Program-made: the position numbers and the translations under genes
Origin: Caryophanales bacterium
GTDB taxonomy: Bacteria; Bacillota_I; Bacilli_A; RFN20; CAG-826
Reading direction: 5' to 3'
DNA: 38,160 bases
Assembly (NCBI GenBank): GCA_016287465.1
Contig: JAEEWP010000004.1
Coordinates: forward strand, 1-38,160
Notes under the pieces: model-generated
What the model saw: the letters and a program-made list of their open reading frames with translations, nothing else
Told to the model about the DNA's origin: nothing
Database searches by the model: none
Part shown: one piece after another, positions 26,003 to 35,101 of the stretch
Layout of the letters: each line of letters begins with the position of its first letter
Numbering within the stretch: position 1 is the first letter of the stretch

Positions 26003-27670
26003 ATGAGAAACAAAAAGATTAGATTGATCAATTTTGAGGTCGTTCTTTCCTGTGCGTGCATTTTGCTTGCTGGGTGCAACAACCAGCCAGCCGAATCTAG
26101 CGTGGCGCCAGCCAGTTCAGAAGAGGAAACCTACAACATCGTCCGTCCGGAATTTGACGGGGATTATTTGACCTATGACATCGGCCAAGATCCTAAGGGA
26201 TTCAACCTCACTTACTATAACGGCGTCTATTCCCGCGGCTTCTCCTGGCTCACCGATAACACCGTCGAAGAGACTGAGCTTTATCTTGTGAAATCGGATA
26301 AAGGGGAGCAGGCAGATTTCTCTGGCGCCGAACTCATTAACGGCGTCACTCAGGAATTCGTCTCCAAGACCAACGGAACCGTCTCCTTCACAGATAGCGA
26401 TATCCCCGATGGAAAAGGATCTAGCAGCAGCATGGAGCTCACCCTCAATTCCCATAAGGTTCACGTTGAGAATCTTGAGAAAGGCAAAGCCTATAGTTAC
26501 AAAGTCGGCGCGCCTGACCATTATTACTACGGTGCGTTTGTGGTGGAGAAAGAACACCCATCTTCCATAACCGCCATCGAGCTTAGCGATGCCCAAACCA
26601 TCGAGCCAGATAAACTCAATGTTTGGCGCAACACCTTCACCAAAGCCGTCGATACAGCCGGCAATGACCTTGATATGGTCCTATATAACGGAGACCAGTT
26701 CGACCAGAACATGAGAACCGTTTCTGGCATCAGCCCAAGCAAACCACAAAGACTTCAGGCCTATGTCAAAGCCCTCGACGTCATCAATGACTACAAGATC
26801 AACCTCGCTTATATGGCAAGCGCTGGCAACCACGAGCCAAGTGCCTCCTATTCCCAGTACATCATGAGTGATATCGACTATGCCGGTTTCACCAAAGAAG
26901 GTTGCTATTACTCATACGATTATGAGTACGCTCACTTTACCGTCCTCGATAGCAACACCCTCAAAAGCGGAAGTGCCCAGTTCGAATGGCTAAAAGATGA
27001 TCTTAAGAATGCGGCTAATTCGAAATGGAAAGTTGTCATGGTGCATCACTCTCCATATACGACTGGCGACCATAGCAATAAGAGTGAAACCCACACCTTC
27101 ATTGAGCTCTTAGCCCCTCTCTTCTCCGAGAATCACGTTGACCTCGTCCTTGAGGCCCATGACCATACATATAGCAAAACCCTCCCATATCGCTGGGATG
27201 CAGCAGGTTACACAACCTCATTCGACGATGACGAAGTAGTAAATTTGAACCCTACAAAAGAGACCATCGATGAGACGACATATGACAAGAACCCAAATGG
27301 CACCTATTACGTCATCACCGGTGCTGCTGGACATCGTCACGGTGCCAGAGAAGCCGAAGACGGCATCTGGGCTGAGTGTGTTGTCGAAGATGGCGAGATG
27401 AAAGGCTTAGACCCAAGCAACACCTTCGTTAACAATAAGTACAAGACCGTCGTCGGCACTTTGACTCAGGAAAACGAGTATGAGCCATACACCACGAATG
27501 GCCACACTTCCGATCAGCATTACGAAGTAGGGGATCCTGCGACTGGCAACGTCAACGCCGCGATGTTTGGCGTCCTTACGCTCAAAGAGAATACCCTTTC
27601 CTATCACGTCTACACCGTCAACGATGAAGAAGTTAAACTTTTCGATACACTCGATGTAATGAAAGGTTGA
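26003..27670 (+). CDS. Calcineurin-like/purple-acid-type metallophosphatase lipoprotein
   Basis: Lipobox LLAGC; YNGDQFD, SAGNHEP, VMVHHSPY, EAHDHTYSKT metallophosphoesterase motifs; Ser/Glu-rich linker after Cys. Confidence 0.85.
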   Translation: MRNKKIRLINFEVVLSCACILLAGCNNQPAESSVAPASSEEETYNIVRPEFDGDYLTYDIGQDPKGFNLTYYNGVYSRGFSWLTDNTVEETELYLVKSDKGEQADFSGAELINGVTQEFVSKTNGTVSFTDSDIPDGKGSSSSMELTLNSHKVHVENLEKGKAYSYKVGAPDHYYYGAFVVEKEHPSSITAIELSDAQTIEPDKLNVWRNTFTKAVDTAGNDLDMVLYNGDQFDQNMRTVSGISPSKPQRLQAYVKALDVINDYKINLAYMASAGNHEPSASYSQYIMSDIDYAGFTKEGCYYSYDYEYAHFTVLDSNTLKSGSAQFEWLKDDLKNAANSKWKVVMVHHSPYTTGDHSNKSETHTFIELLAPLFSENHVDLVLEAHDHTYSKTLPYRWDAAGYTTSFDDDEVVNLNPTKETIDETTYDKNPNGTYYVITGAAGHRHGAREAEDGIWAECVVEDGEMKGLDPSNTFVNNKYKTVVGTLTQENEYEPYTTNGHTSDQHYEVGDPATGNVNAAMFGVLTLKENTLSYHVYTVNDEEVKLFDTLDVMKG

Positions 27671-27682
27671 TATAATCGAAGA

Positions 27683-28150
27683 ATGAAAAATAAGTTCCTG
27701 CCTATTGTACTTTCTTCCGTTCTATTAGCCGGATGCGGCCTTTTGACCGACTTTGATGAGTTTAGCAATAAGCTCGGCGTATCAATGCCTAGCAAATATG
27801 AGAAGCTTTTTCAGGGTGGCGAGAGCGCGATAGACTCATCTTTACACTACGACATCTACTCTGTGAAAGAGGAGTGGAAACTCGAATACCAAACCCAATA
27901 CCAAACCGACTTCGAAGAGCCGTTTGAACTGGATAAGTACATCGACGCTATTAACGGATATGAGCCTCTAAACATCCCAGAAGAGCGCTATATCCCACAT
28001 TCCTCTAGCCTTGACTGGGTTTGCAAAAGAGAAAAGGGCAAAACAAGGAATTATGAGTGGCTTCTGATCTTTGACAGCAGCACCAAAATGCTCTATGCCT
28101 TAGACAGCACCCATCAATACTTTACCCAAGGCATTCCATACAGGAATTGA
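27683..28150 (+). CDS. Small lipoprotein, unknown function
   Basis: MKNKFLPIVLSSVLLAGC lipobox; extended -10 TGA-TATAAT 6 nt upstream of the ATG. Confidence 0.75.
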   Translation: MKNKFLPIVLSSVLLAGCGLLTDFDEFSNKLGVSMPSKYEKLFQGGESAIDSSLHYDIYSVKEEWKLEYQTQYQTDFEEPFELDKYIDAINGYEPLNIPEERYIPHSSSLDWVCKREKGKTRNYEWLLIFDSSTKMLYALDSTHQYFTQGIPYRN

Positions 28151-28175
28151 CGGGGATTTTGCAAAAAAATCACAT

Positions 28176-28206
28176 GACCAATGGTCAGTTCCGTTGGTCT
28201 TTTTTT
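28176..28206 (+). terminator. Rho-independent terminator
   Basis: GACCAA...TTGGTCTTTTTTT. Confidence 0.75.
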
Positions 28207-28219
28207 GTGAAGATAAAGA

Positions 28220-28239
28220 AATTCTATTTAAATAGAATT
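28220..28239. promoter_or_regulatory. Perfect 20-bp palindrome, candidate operator
   Basis: AATTCTATTTAAATAGAATT is identical to its reverse complement; overlaps a candidate -35 (TTACTT 28238-28243, N16, TATCAT 28260-28265). Confidence 0.6.
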
Positions 28240-28295
28240 ACTTTTGGGGATTTCTTTGTTATCATTGTTGGGATTTGATTTAGGAGACTCTCACC

Positions 28296-30119
28296 ATGGT
28301 TAGGAAAAAAGTCGTACATATCTTCTTCACCGTTGATGATAACTATATACCGTTCCTCTCAACAACAATCGCCAGTATCGTGGCCCACGCTTCTAGCGAA
28401 TACAAATACCGTTTAACCATCCTTCATGACGGTCTTTCCCTCGAAAGCAAAAGGATGCTCCGCAAATACCAGGACAACGAGAAGATCTTCATCTCGTTCT
28501 TTAACGTCAACATCAAGGTCAACTCCCTTTCCGTCAAACTCGATGTCCGTGATTACTACACGATTACGACCTATTATCGTCTATTCATCCCGTCCCTCTT
28601 CCCAACTTTAAGCAAATGCTTATACCTCGACAGCGACATCGTTCTTAACGAAGACGTCGCCAAACTCTATTTCACCGATTTGGAGGACAACCTAGTAGGT
28701 GCTATCCCAGATGCCTCCGTCCAGCTCTTCAGCGAATTCTCCAACTATGTTGAGAAGGTTTTAGAGGTCGATCATACCAAATACTTCAACGCCGGCATCC
28801 TTTTGATGAACCTCAAGAAGCTCAGGCAATTCAACCTTGAAAGACGCTTCATCAATCTCATCAACAGAGTCACCTTCAAAGTCGCTCAAGACCAGGATGT
28901 TTTGAATTACCTTTGCAAAGACCAGGTCAAATACATCGACAAGAGATGGAACGTCATGCCTTTAGGCGAGAAGATCAACGATCCATTCCTCGTCCATTAC
29001 AACCTCATGTTCAAGCCTTGGAACCTCACCAACATCATGTATGAGGAGCTCTTCTTCAAATACGCCGAAGAAGCAGGGGTCAAAGAGCAGATCATCAAGA
29101 ACAGGGACGCTATCCCTGCTGAAGTAGTCGCGAACATCCTCAAAGGCGTCGACGGAGTTAAGGCTTTCTGCAACCAAGAAGCCGAGAAAGCCGAAGAGTA
29201 CCACGAGAAGATGACTGGCACCCCGAAGAAAGAACGCTTCGAGACTATCGAGATGAAAGTGAGACAAGGCAAGGTCAACGTTCCTAAACTCACCAAAGAA
29301 AGACAGGAGATCGTCGACAAGATCGCCGAGCTCGAAAGAGAAGGCAAATTCGATATCGATGTCGAAAACGATCCGCCATTCCGCCGCCTTATGCCAGGAG
29401 ACGTCGACTATTTGAGAAGAAAATGGTCGAGCAAATTCAAGACCTGGTGGGCCAATTACTATTCCTACCTTTACTTCAAGCACCTCATCAAGAAAGGCCA
29501 AATCGTCATCGATGGCTATGAGGGCATCGAGAACCTTAAAGCCGTCAAGGGAGGCGCCATCATCACCGCCAACCATTTCTCCCCGTTTGATAGCATCCCA
29601 GTCCATCTCGCGGTCAAGAAACACGCTAGATGCAAGAAGCTCTTCAAGATCATCAGGGAAGGCAACTACACGATGCCTGGCCTTTATGGTTACTTCTTAA
29701 GAAACTGCAACACTCTTCCTTTAGCGACGAACCCAACCGTCATGAGGGATTTCCTGAGGTCAGTTGATATCATCCTCAAGAAAGGCAACTTCATCCTCAT
29801 CTACCCAGAGCAGTCGATGTGGTGGAACTACCGCAAACCAAAACCTTTGAAGCCAGGCGCTTTCATCTTCGCTGCGAAGAATAACGTCCCAGTCATCCCA
29901 ACCTTCATCACCATGCGTGATACCGAAAAGACCGAGGAATCGGGCGCTTACGTCCAGGCCTATACCATGCACATCATGGAACCAATCTATCCAGATGATT
30001 CCTTAAGCCAGCAAGAGAACGTCGCTCATATGCTAAGAGAAAACGAGAAACGCTGGAAAGAGGTCTATGAGAAGACCTATGGAGAGCCTTTGACCTATCT
30101 CACCAAAGAGGAAGAATAA
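28296..30119 (+). CDS. Fusion: GT8 glycosyltransferase + PlsC-type (lyso)phospholipid acyltransferase
   Basis: N-terminus VHIFFTVDDNYIPFLSTTIASI...CLYLDSDIVLNED (DxD)...YFNAGILLMNL...DQDVLNYL; C-terminus ITANHFSPFDSIP (HX4D)...LIYPEQSMWW...VPVIPTFI. Confidence 0.9.
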   Translation: MVRKKVVHIFFTVDDNYIPFLSTTIASIVAHASSEYKYRLTILHDGLSLESKRMLRKYQDNEKIFISFFNVNIKVNSLSVKLDVRDYYTITTYYRLFIPSLFPTLSKCLYLDSDIVLNEDVAKLYFTDLEDNLVGAIPDASVQLFSEFSNYVEKVLEVDHTKYFNAGILLMNLKKLRQFNLERRFINLINRVTFKVAQDQDVLNYLCKDQVKYIDKRWNVMPLGEKINDPFLVHYNLMFKPWNLTNIMYEELFFKYAEEAGVKEQIIKNRDAIPAEVVANILKGVDGVKAFCNQEAEKAEEYHEKMTGTPKKERFETIEMKVRQGKVNVPKLTKERQEIVDKIAELEREGKFDIDVENDPPFRRLMPGDVDYLRRKWSSKFKTWWANYYSYLYFKHLIKKGQIVIDGYEGIENLKAVKGGAIITANHFSPFDSIPVHLAVKKHARCKKLFKIIREGNYTMPGLYGYFLRNCNTLPLATNPTVMRDFLRSVDIILKKGNFILIYPEQSMWWNYRKPKPLKPGAFIFAAKNNVPVIPTFITMRDTEKTEESGAYVQAYTMHIMEPIYPDDSLSQQENVAHMLRENEKRWKEVYEKTYGEPLTYLTKEEE

Positions 30120-30727
30120 TGGTTCTATATCTCATCACCATCTTCGTCGGCGTTGTCGCGGTCTCCGCTTTGAACATTTTCTTTAACCCACTTTACCAAG
30201 ATGGTTGGTGGTTTTATATCCTTTTCACCCTTGGTTTCACGGTTATTGCCGTCATCATTGATGCCATCGTGGCCATTGTCATCAGGAAGATGCCTGAGAG
30301 ATGGTTCCAACAGGACAAAGGAATATTCAAAACCAGCGAGAGAGAACTAAAGTTCTACCATTTCCTCAAGGTGCATAAGTGGAAGGACTTCGTTCCTGAG
30401 CTCGGTAGCTTCACCGGCTTCCATAAGAACAAAGTCGCGACCCCATTCGACAACGAATACATCTCCCGCTTCATCTTGGAGGCGAGGTACGGCGTCGCCA
30501 TTCACATATATAGTGTTCCCGCTTCCTTCCTCATCATCCTCTGTGACTGGAGAATGTATACCGGAGAATCAAATCTTTGGTTAACGATCGCTCTCCCGGT
30601 TGCCATCGTAAACGCCATCCTAATTGTCCTTCCTGCCTTCATCTTGAAGTACAACCTTCCTAGACTCATCGCCATCTACAACAACAACATCGAGCTCGAA
30701 AAACGCAAAAAGAGCCAGCAAAATTGA
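30119..30727 (+). CDS. CrtO-like (glycosyl-4,4'-diaponeurosporenoate acyltransferase family) membrane protein
   Basis: RWFQQDKGIFKTSERELKFYHFLKVHKWKDFVPELG...NEYISRFILEARYGVAIHIYS pattern; TAATG overlap with the fusion gene. Confidence 0.7.
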   Translation: MVLYLITIFVGVVAVSALNIFFNPLYQDGWWFYILFTLGFTVIAVIIDAIVAIVIRKMPERWFQQDKGIFKTSERELKFYHFLKVHKWKDFVPELGSFTGFHKNKVATPFDNEYISRFILEARYGVAIHIYSVPASFLIILCDWRMYTGESNLWLTIALPVAIVNAILIVLPAFILKYNLPRLIAIYNNNIELEKRKKSQQN

Positions 30728-30731
30728 AAAA

Positions 30732-30757
30732 TCCACTGCAAATCCAGTGGTTTTTTA
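30732..30757 (+). terminator. Rho-independent terminator
   Basis: CCACTG-CAAATC-CAGTGGTTTTTT. Confidence 0.85.
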
Positions 30758-30866
30758 TTTGTTAATCAAAAGACCGCTTCGGAAATTTTATCAATGTAAC
30801 CGCTATTATGTTTGAATTGAAAAAAGGGAACATATAATCAAATTGATATAAATGGAGATATCAAAA

Positions 30867-31724
30867 ATGAAACCTATCAAAGAAGGAAAAGTCAGAGAGA
30901 TCTACGATAACGGGGACACCTTAATCATGGTCGCTACTGACCGCATCAGCTGTTTTGACGTCATCTTACATAACGTCGTCACCAACAAAGGCAAAGTCTT
31001 AACCCAAATCTCAAAATTCTGGTTTGATTACACAAAAGACATCTGCAAGAACCACATGGTCAGCTGCGATGTCAAAGACATGCCTGAATTCTTCCAAAAT
31101 GAACAATTTGAAGGAAGAACGATGATGTGCAAAAAGCTCACCATGCTTCCTATTGAATGCATCGTCCGTGGCTACATCACCGGAAGCGGTTGGGCCAGCT
31201 ACCAAAAGAACGGTACAGTCTGCGGCATCACCCTTCCTAAAGGTTTAGTGGAATCCGATAAGCTTCCTGAGCCAATCTACACCCCATCGACCAAAGCCGA
31301 GATAGGCGATCACGATGAGAACATCTCCTTCGAAAGATCGGTTGAGGTCCTTGAAAAGGAATTCCCAGGCAAAGGCCTTGAATACGCGACCAAATTAAAG
31401 GAATACACCATCGCCCTTTATAAGAAATGCGCCGACTACGCCCTCACAAAAGGCATCATCATCGCCGACACCAAATTCGAATTCGGCCTTGATGAGAATG
31501 GCGAAGTCGTCGTCGCTGACGAAATGCTCACCCCAGATTCATCGAGATTCTGGCCTCTTGAAGGATACGAAAGAGGAAAGAGCCAGCCATCCTTCGACAA
31601 GCAATTCGCTAGAGATTGGCTTAAGACCCATGAGCATGACTGGACCCTTCCAGAAGAGGTCGTCGAAAAGACCATCGCCAAATATCTCCAGGGTTACGAA
31701 CTCTTAACCGGCAAACCTCTTTAA
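30867..31724 (+). CDS. purC: Phosphoribosylaminoimidazole-succinocarboxamide synthase (SAICAR synthetase)
   Basis: IKEGKVREIYDNGDTLIMVATDRISCFD; IECIVRGYITGSGWASY; IIADTKFEFGLDENGEVVVADEMLTPDSSRFWP. ATG 30867 follows GGAGATATCAAAA. Confidence 0.95.
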   Translation: MKPIKEGKVREIYDNGDTLIMVATDRISCFDVILHNVVTNKGKVLTQISKFWFDYTKDICKNHMVSCDVKDMPEFFQNEQFEGRTMMCKKLTMLPIECIVRGYITGSGWASYQKNGTVCGITLPKGLVESDKLPEPIYTPSTKAEIGDHDENISFERSVEVLEKEFPGKGLEYATKLKEYTIALYKKCADYALTKGIIIADTKFEFGLDENGEVVVADEMLTPDSSRFWPLEGYERGKSQPSFDKQFARDWLKTHEHDWTLPEEVVEKTIAKYLQGYELLTGKPL

Positions 31725-31739
31725 TAGCAAATAGCATTT

Positions 31740-31774
31740 AAGCCACAAACGGGAAATCCTGAATGTGGCTTTTT
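31740..31774 (+). terminator. Terminator after purC
   Basis: AAGCCACA...TGTGGCTTTTT. Confidence 0.8.
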
Positions 31775-31780
31775 AATTAC

Positions 31781-31816
31781 AAAAAAGGCCCGTATGATTA
31801 CGAGCCTTGTTTTTTG
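31781..31816 (-). terminator. Terminator after the PurF-like gene (minus strand)
   Basis: Reverse strand CAAGGCTCGTA-ATCA-TACGGGCCTTTTTT. Confidence 0.8.
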
Positions 31817-31819
31817 TGT

Positions 31820-33226
31820 TTATTCTCTGCCATCCCAGCAGTAGGTACAGATCTTATCAGGATCGAGTCCGACAGCTTCTTTAAGATCATCAAGTCTCAT
31901 GAAGCGGAGGGATGTGAAGTTAAGCTTTTCGCGAATGTATTCGATCATATTGGCGTATTCTTTGCTATCTGGATCGAGATACTTCTTGATGGTTTCTGGC
32001 TCAACGTTTCCTTCAAGGGCCATGATGGCGCGTCTAGCGATTAGTTCCATGTCGCTAGTGGAAGCGGAGAAGTTGAGGTATTTGCAGGCATAAAGTATCG
32101 GAGGGCAGGAGGAACGGACATGAACCTCAGCGGCGCCGGACTTATAAAGGAATTCCGTCGTCTCTCTCATCTGGGTGCCTCTGACGATTGAGTCATCGAT
32201 GAGAAGAAGCTTCTTGCCATCGATCAAATCGTGGATCGGAATGAGCTTCATGTGAGCGATGAGGTTACGTTTCGTCTGCATCGTAGGCATGAAGGAACGA
32301 GGCCAAGTAGGGGTGTATTTGACGAATGGCCTTGAGAATGGGATACCTGAGGCATTTGAGTAGCCGATCGCGGCTCCAAGGCCGGAATCAGGGACGCCGG
32401 CGACGGAATCAGGTTTGACGTTATCGCGCTTGGCGATGAATTCGCCGCATTTGCATCTAAGTTTCTCGACCGAGAGTCCTTCGTAGACGGTTGATGGGTA
32501 GCCATAGTAGATCCAAAGGAAGGTGCAGATACGCATCTTGTTTCCTGGTTCCACCAGAGTTCTGACGCCTGTTTCAGCGTTGATGACGTCGATCTCGCCT
32601 GGGCCGAGTTTCTTATAAGCCGTGTATCCTAAATTAAGGAACGCGAACGATTCGAATGTGACGCAATATGTGCCGTCTTCTTTCTTGCCGATGACGACAG
32701 GGGTTCTTCCGTATTTGTCTCTAGAGCAGTAGATGCCCTTCTCGTTGAGAAGGAGGATGGTCATTGAGCCATCGATGACTTCTTGGACATATTGCAAACC
32801 TTCAATGAGGTTTTTCTTTTGATTGATGATGCTGGCGACGAGCTCAGTGCTATTGATGTCGCCGGTTGAGGTTTCGAGGAAGTGGGCGTTGTTATTAAGG
32901 AATTTTTCTTCGAGTTCTTTGGCGTTGTTGATTTTGCCAACGCATGTGATGGCATACGTGCCGTGGTTCGATCTCACGACGAGAGGCTGGGAATCGAAAT
33001 CGGAGATGCATCCGATGCCCATGTTGCCTTTCATCGCCATGGCTTCTTTTTCGAATTTGGTTCTGAAAGGGGAGTTCTCGATCTTGTGGATCGCTTTGGT
33101 GATCCTGCCGTCATTCAAAACGGCCAAGCCCGCTCTTCTAGTACCTAAATGTGAGTGGTAGTCGACCCCATAGAAAAGGTCGAATACACAGTCGCTTTTG
33201 CCGACAACTCCGAAAAATCCGCCCAT
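31820..33226 (-). CDS. PurF-family amidophosphoribosyltransferase paralog lacking the N-terminal catalytic Cys (MGGFFG...)
   Basis: [42 protein letters not shown] motif, CTYCWDG C-terminus; N-terminus MGGFFGVVGKSDCVFDLFYG. Confidence 0.85.
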   Translation of the reverse strand: MGGFFGVVGKSDCVFDLFYGVDYHSHLGTRRAGLAVLNDGRITKAIHKIENSPFRTKFEKEAMAMKGNMGIGCISDFDSQPLVVRSNHGTYAITCVGKINNAKELEEKFLNNNAHFLETSTGDINSTELVASIINQKKNLIEGLQYVQEVIDGSMTILLLNEKGIYCSRDKYGRTPVVIGKKEDGTYCVTFESFAFLNLGYTAYKKLGPGEIDVINAETGVRTLVEPGNKMRICTFLWIYYGYPSTVYEGLSVEKLRCKCGEFIAKRDNVKPDSVAGVPDSGLGAAIGYSNASGIPFSRPFVKYTPTWPRSFMPTMQTKRNLIAHMKLIPIHDLIDGKKLLLIDDSIVRGTQMRETTEFLYKSGAAEVHVRSSCPPILYACKYLNFSASTSDMELIARRAIMALEGNVEPETIKKYLDPDSKEYANMIEYIREKLNFTSLRFMRLDDLKEAVGLDPDKICTYCWDGRE

Positions 33227-33393
33227 AGAAATACCCTTTTATTTTGCGCTTATCGCACTTCCTCATTATAGGTAAGAAAAAAGGGGGATAAAGATAAAAG
33301 CGCTTTCATCCAAAAAACAATTATTTCAGGTTTTGTATAAGGTATTATTTATATGACAAAAGCCCCAAAAGAAAGTAGAAGAAGGAGCCCATC

Positions 33394-33663
33394 ATGAAAG
33401 CTATCATCTCAGTCGTTGGCAAAGATACTGTCGGTATTTTAGCCGCTGTCGCAACCAAATGCGCAGAATACAAAGTCAACATCCAAGACGTCAACCAAAC
33501 CATCATCGGTGAGCTCTTTACAATGTACATGGTCGTCAGCATCGATAACCTGACGATCGATTTCACTTCCTTCGTCGACGAGATCCACAAAGTGGGCGAG
33601 GAAAAGAACCTCAAAATCGAATGCATGCATGAAGACATCTTCAACCTCATGCACAAGATCTAA
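33394..33663 (+). CDS. ACT-domain protein, UPF0237 family
   Basis: MKAIISVVGKDTVGILAAVATKCAEYKVNIQDVNQTI; RBS AAGGAG. Confidence 0.85.
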   Translation: MKAIISVVGKDTVGILAAVATKCAEYKVNIQDVNQTIIGELFTMYMVVSIDNLTIDFTSFVDEIHKVGEEKNLKIECMHEDIFNLMHKI

Positions 33664-33675
33664 TTGGTGAGAAAA

Positions 33676-35037
33676 ATGATCAACAATAGAGACGAGATTA
33701 TTGAGACCATCCGCATGATCGAGGAAGAGAACCTCGATGTGAGAACCATCACGATGGGCATTTCGCTAGTCGACTGCATCGATAACGATATCAATAAGTC
33801 ATGTGAGAAGGTCTATAACAAAATCTATAAATACGCGAAAGACCTCGTTAAAGTCGGAAACGAGATCTCCAAGAAATATGGCATCCCGATCGTCAACAAA
33901 CGCGTTTCGGTCACCCCAATCTCCATCCTTGTCGGCGTATCCGGGGGAGACCCTGTCCTATACGCGAAAACCTTAGATAAGGTCGCGAAAGACATCGGCA
34001 TCGATTTCATCGGCGGATATAGCGCCCTTGTCCAGAAAGGCTTCGCTCCTGGCGACAGAGAACTCATCGATTCGATTCCTAGGGCGTTAAACGAAACATC
34101 ATTCGTCTGCTCTTCGGTCAACGTTGGCTCAACCCGTGCCGGTATCAATCTCGACGCCGTCAAAATCATGGGTCAGAAAATCCTTGAAGCAGCAGAGTTG
34201 TCTAAAGATAGAGAATGCATAGCCGCCTCCAAGATGGTCGTTTTCTGCAATGCGGTGGAGGATAACCCATTCATGGCCGGCGCCTTCCATGGCATCGGTG
34301 AAGCCGATTGCGTCATCAATGTAGGCGTGAGCGGCCCAGGCGCAGTCCGCGCAGCCGTTGCCAAATGCCCAAAAGACGCTTCGATCTCCGAGATCGCCGA
34401 CGTCATCAAAAAGACCGCCTTCAAAGTCACGAGAATGGGTCAGCTAGTCGGTGTTGAAGCATCAAAGATGCTCGGTGTCGAATTCGGCATCGTCGACTTA
34501 TCCCTTGCCCCAACCCCGGCGATTGGCGATTCCGTCGCCCACATCCTTGAAGAAATGGGCCTCGAACAGTGTGGTGGAGTAGGCACGACGGCTTGCCTTG
34601 CCATCCTTAACGACGCCGTCAAAAAAGGAGGCGTCATGGCTTCCTCGAGAGTCGGTGGTTTATCCGGCGCTTTCATCCCGGTAAGCGAAGACCAAGGCAT
34701 GATCGACGCGGCGAAATCAGGTGCTCTTTGCATCGAGAAACTTGAAGCGATGACCGCTGTTTGCTCAGTCGGTTTGGATATGATCGTCATCCCAGGGGAT
34801 ACCACTCCTGAAGTGATTTCCGCCCTTATCGCCGATGAGGCGGCCATTGGCATGATCAACTCTAAGACAACCGCCGTGAGAGTCATCCCGGCAATCGGAA
34901 GAAAAGAAGGGGAAGAGCTCAATTTCGGAGGGCTTCTTGGCCACGCTCCGATATTGGCGATCAGACGTCAGTCACCAAAGACCTTCGTTGACCGTGGAGG
35001 TCAGATCCCTGCGCCTCTCAATTCTCTTAAGAATTAA
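33676..35037 (+). CDS. UPF0210 (DUF711) family protein
   Basis: [40 protein letters not shown]; immediately follows the UPF0237 gene. Confidence 0.85.
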   Translation: MINNRDEIIETIRMIEEENLDVRTITMGISLVDCIDNDINKSCEKVYNKIYKYAKDLVKVGNEISKKYGIPIVNKRVSVTPISILVGVSGGDPVLYAKTLDKVAKDIGIDFIGGYSALVQKGFAPGDRELIDSIPRALNETSFVCSSVNVGSTRAGINLDAVKIMGQKILEAAELSKDRECIAASKMVVFCNAVEDNPFMAGAFHGIGEADCVINVGVSGPGAVRAAVAKCPKDASISEIADVIKKTAFKVTRMGQLVGVEASKMLGVEFGIVDLSLAPTPAIGDSVAHILEEMGLEQCGGVGTTACLAILNDAVKKGGVMASSRVGGLSGAFIPVSEDQGMIDAAKSGALCIEKLEAMTAVCSVGLDMIVIPGDTTPEVISALIADEAAIGMINSKTTAVRVIPAIGRKEGEELNFGGLLGHAPILAIRRQSPKTFVDRGGQIPAPLNSLKN

Positions 35038-35047
35038 CGTTCCATTT

Positions 35048-35072
35048 AGGCCTCTATTCAGGGGCCTTTTCT
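35048..35072 (+). terminator. Rho-independent terminator
   Basis: AGGCCTC-TATTCA-GGGGCCTTTTCTT. Confidence 0.8.
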
Positions 35073-35101
35073 TAATGTAACCACTTTCATAGCTCATTCG
35101 A

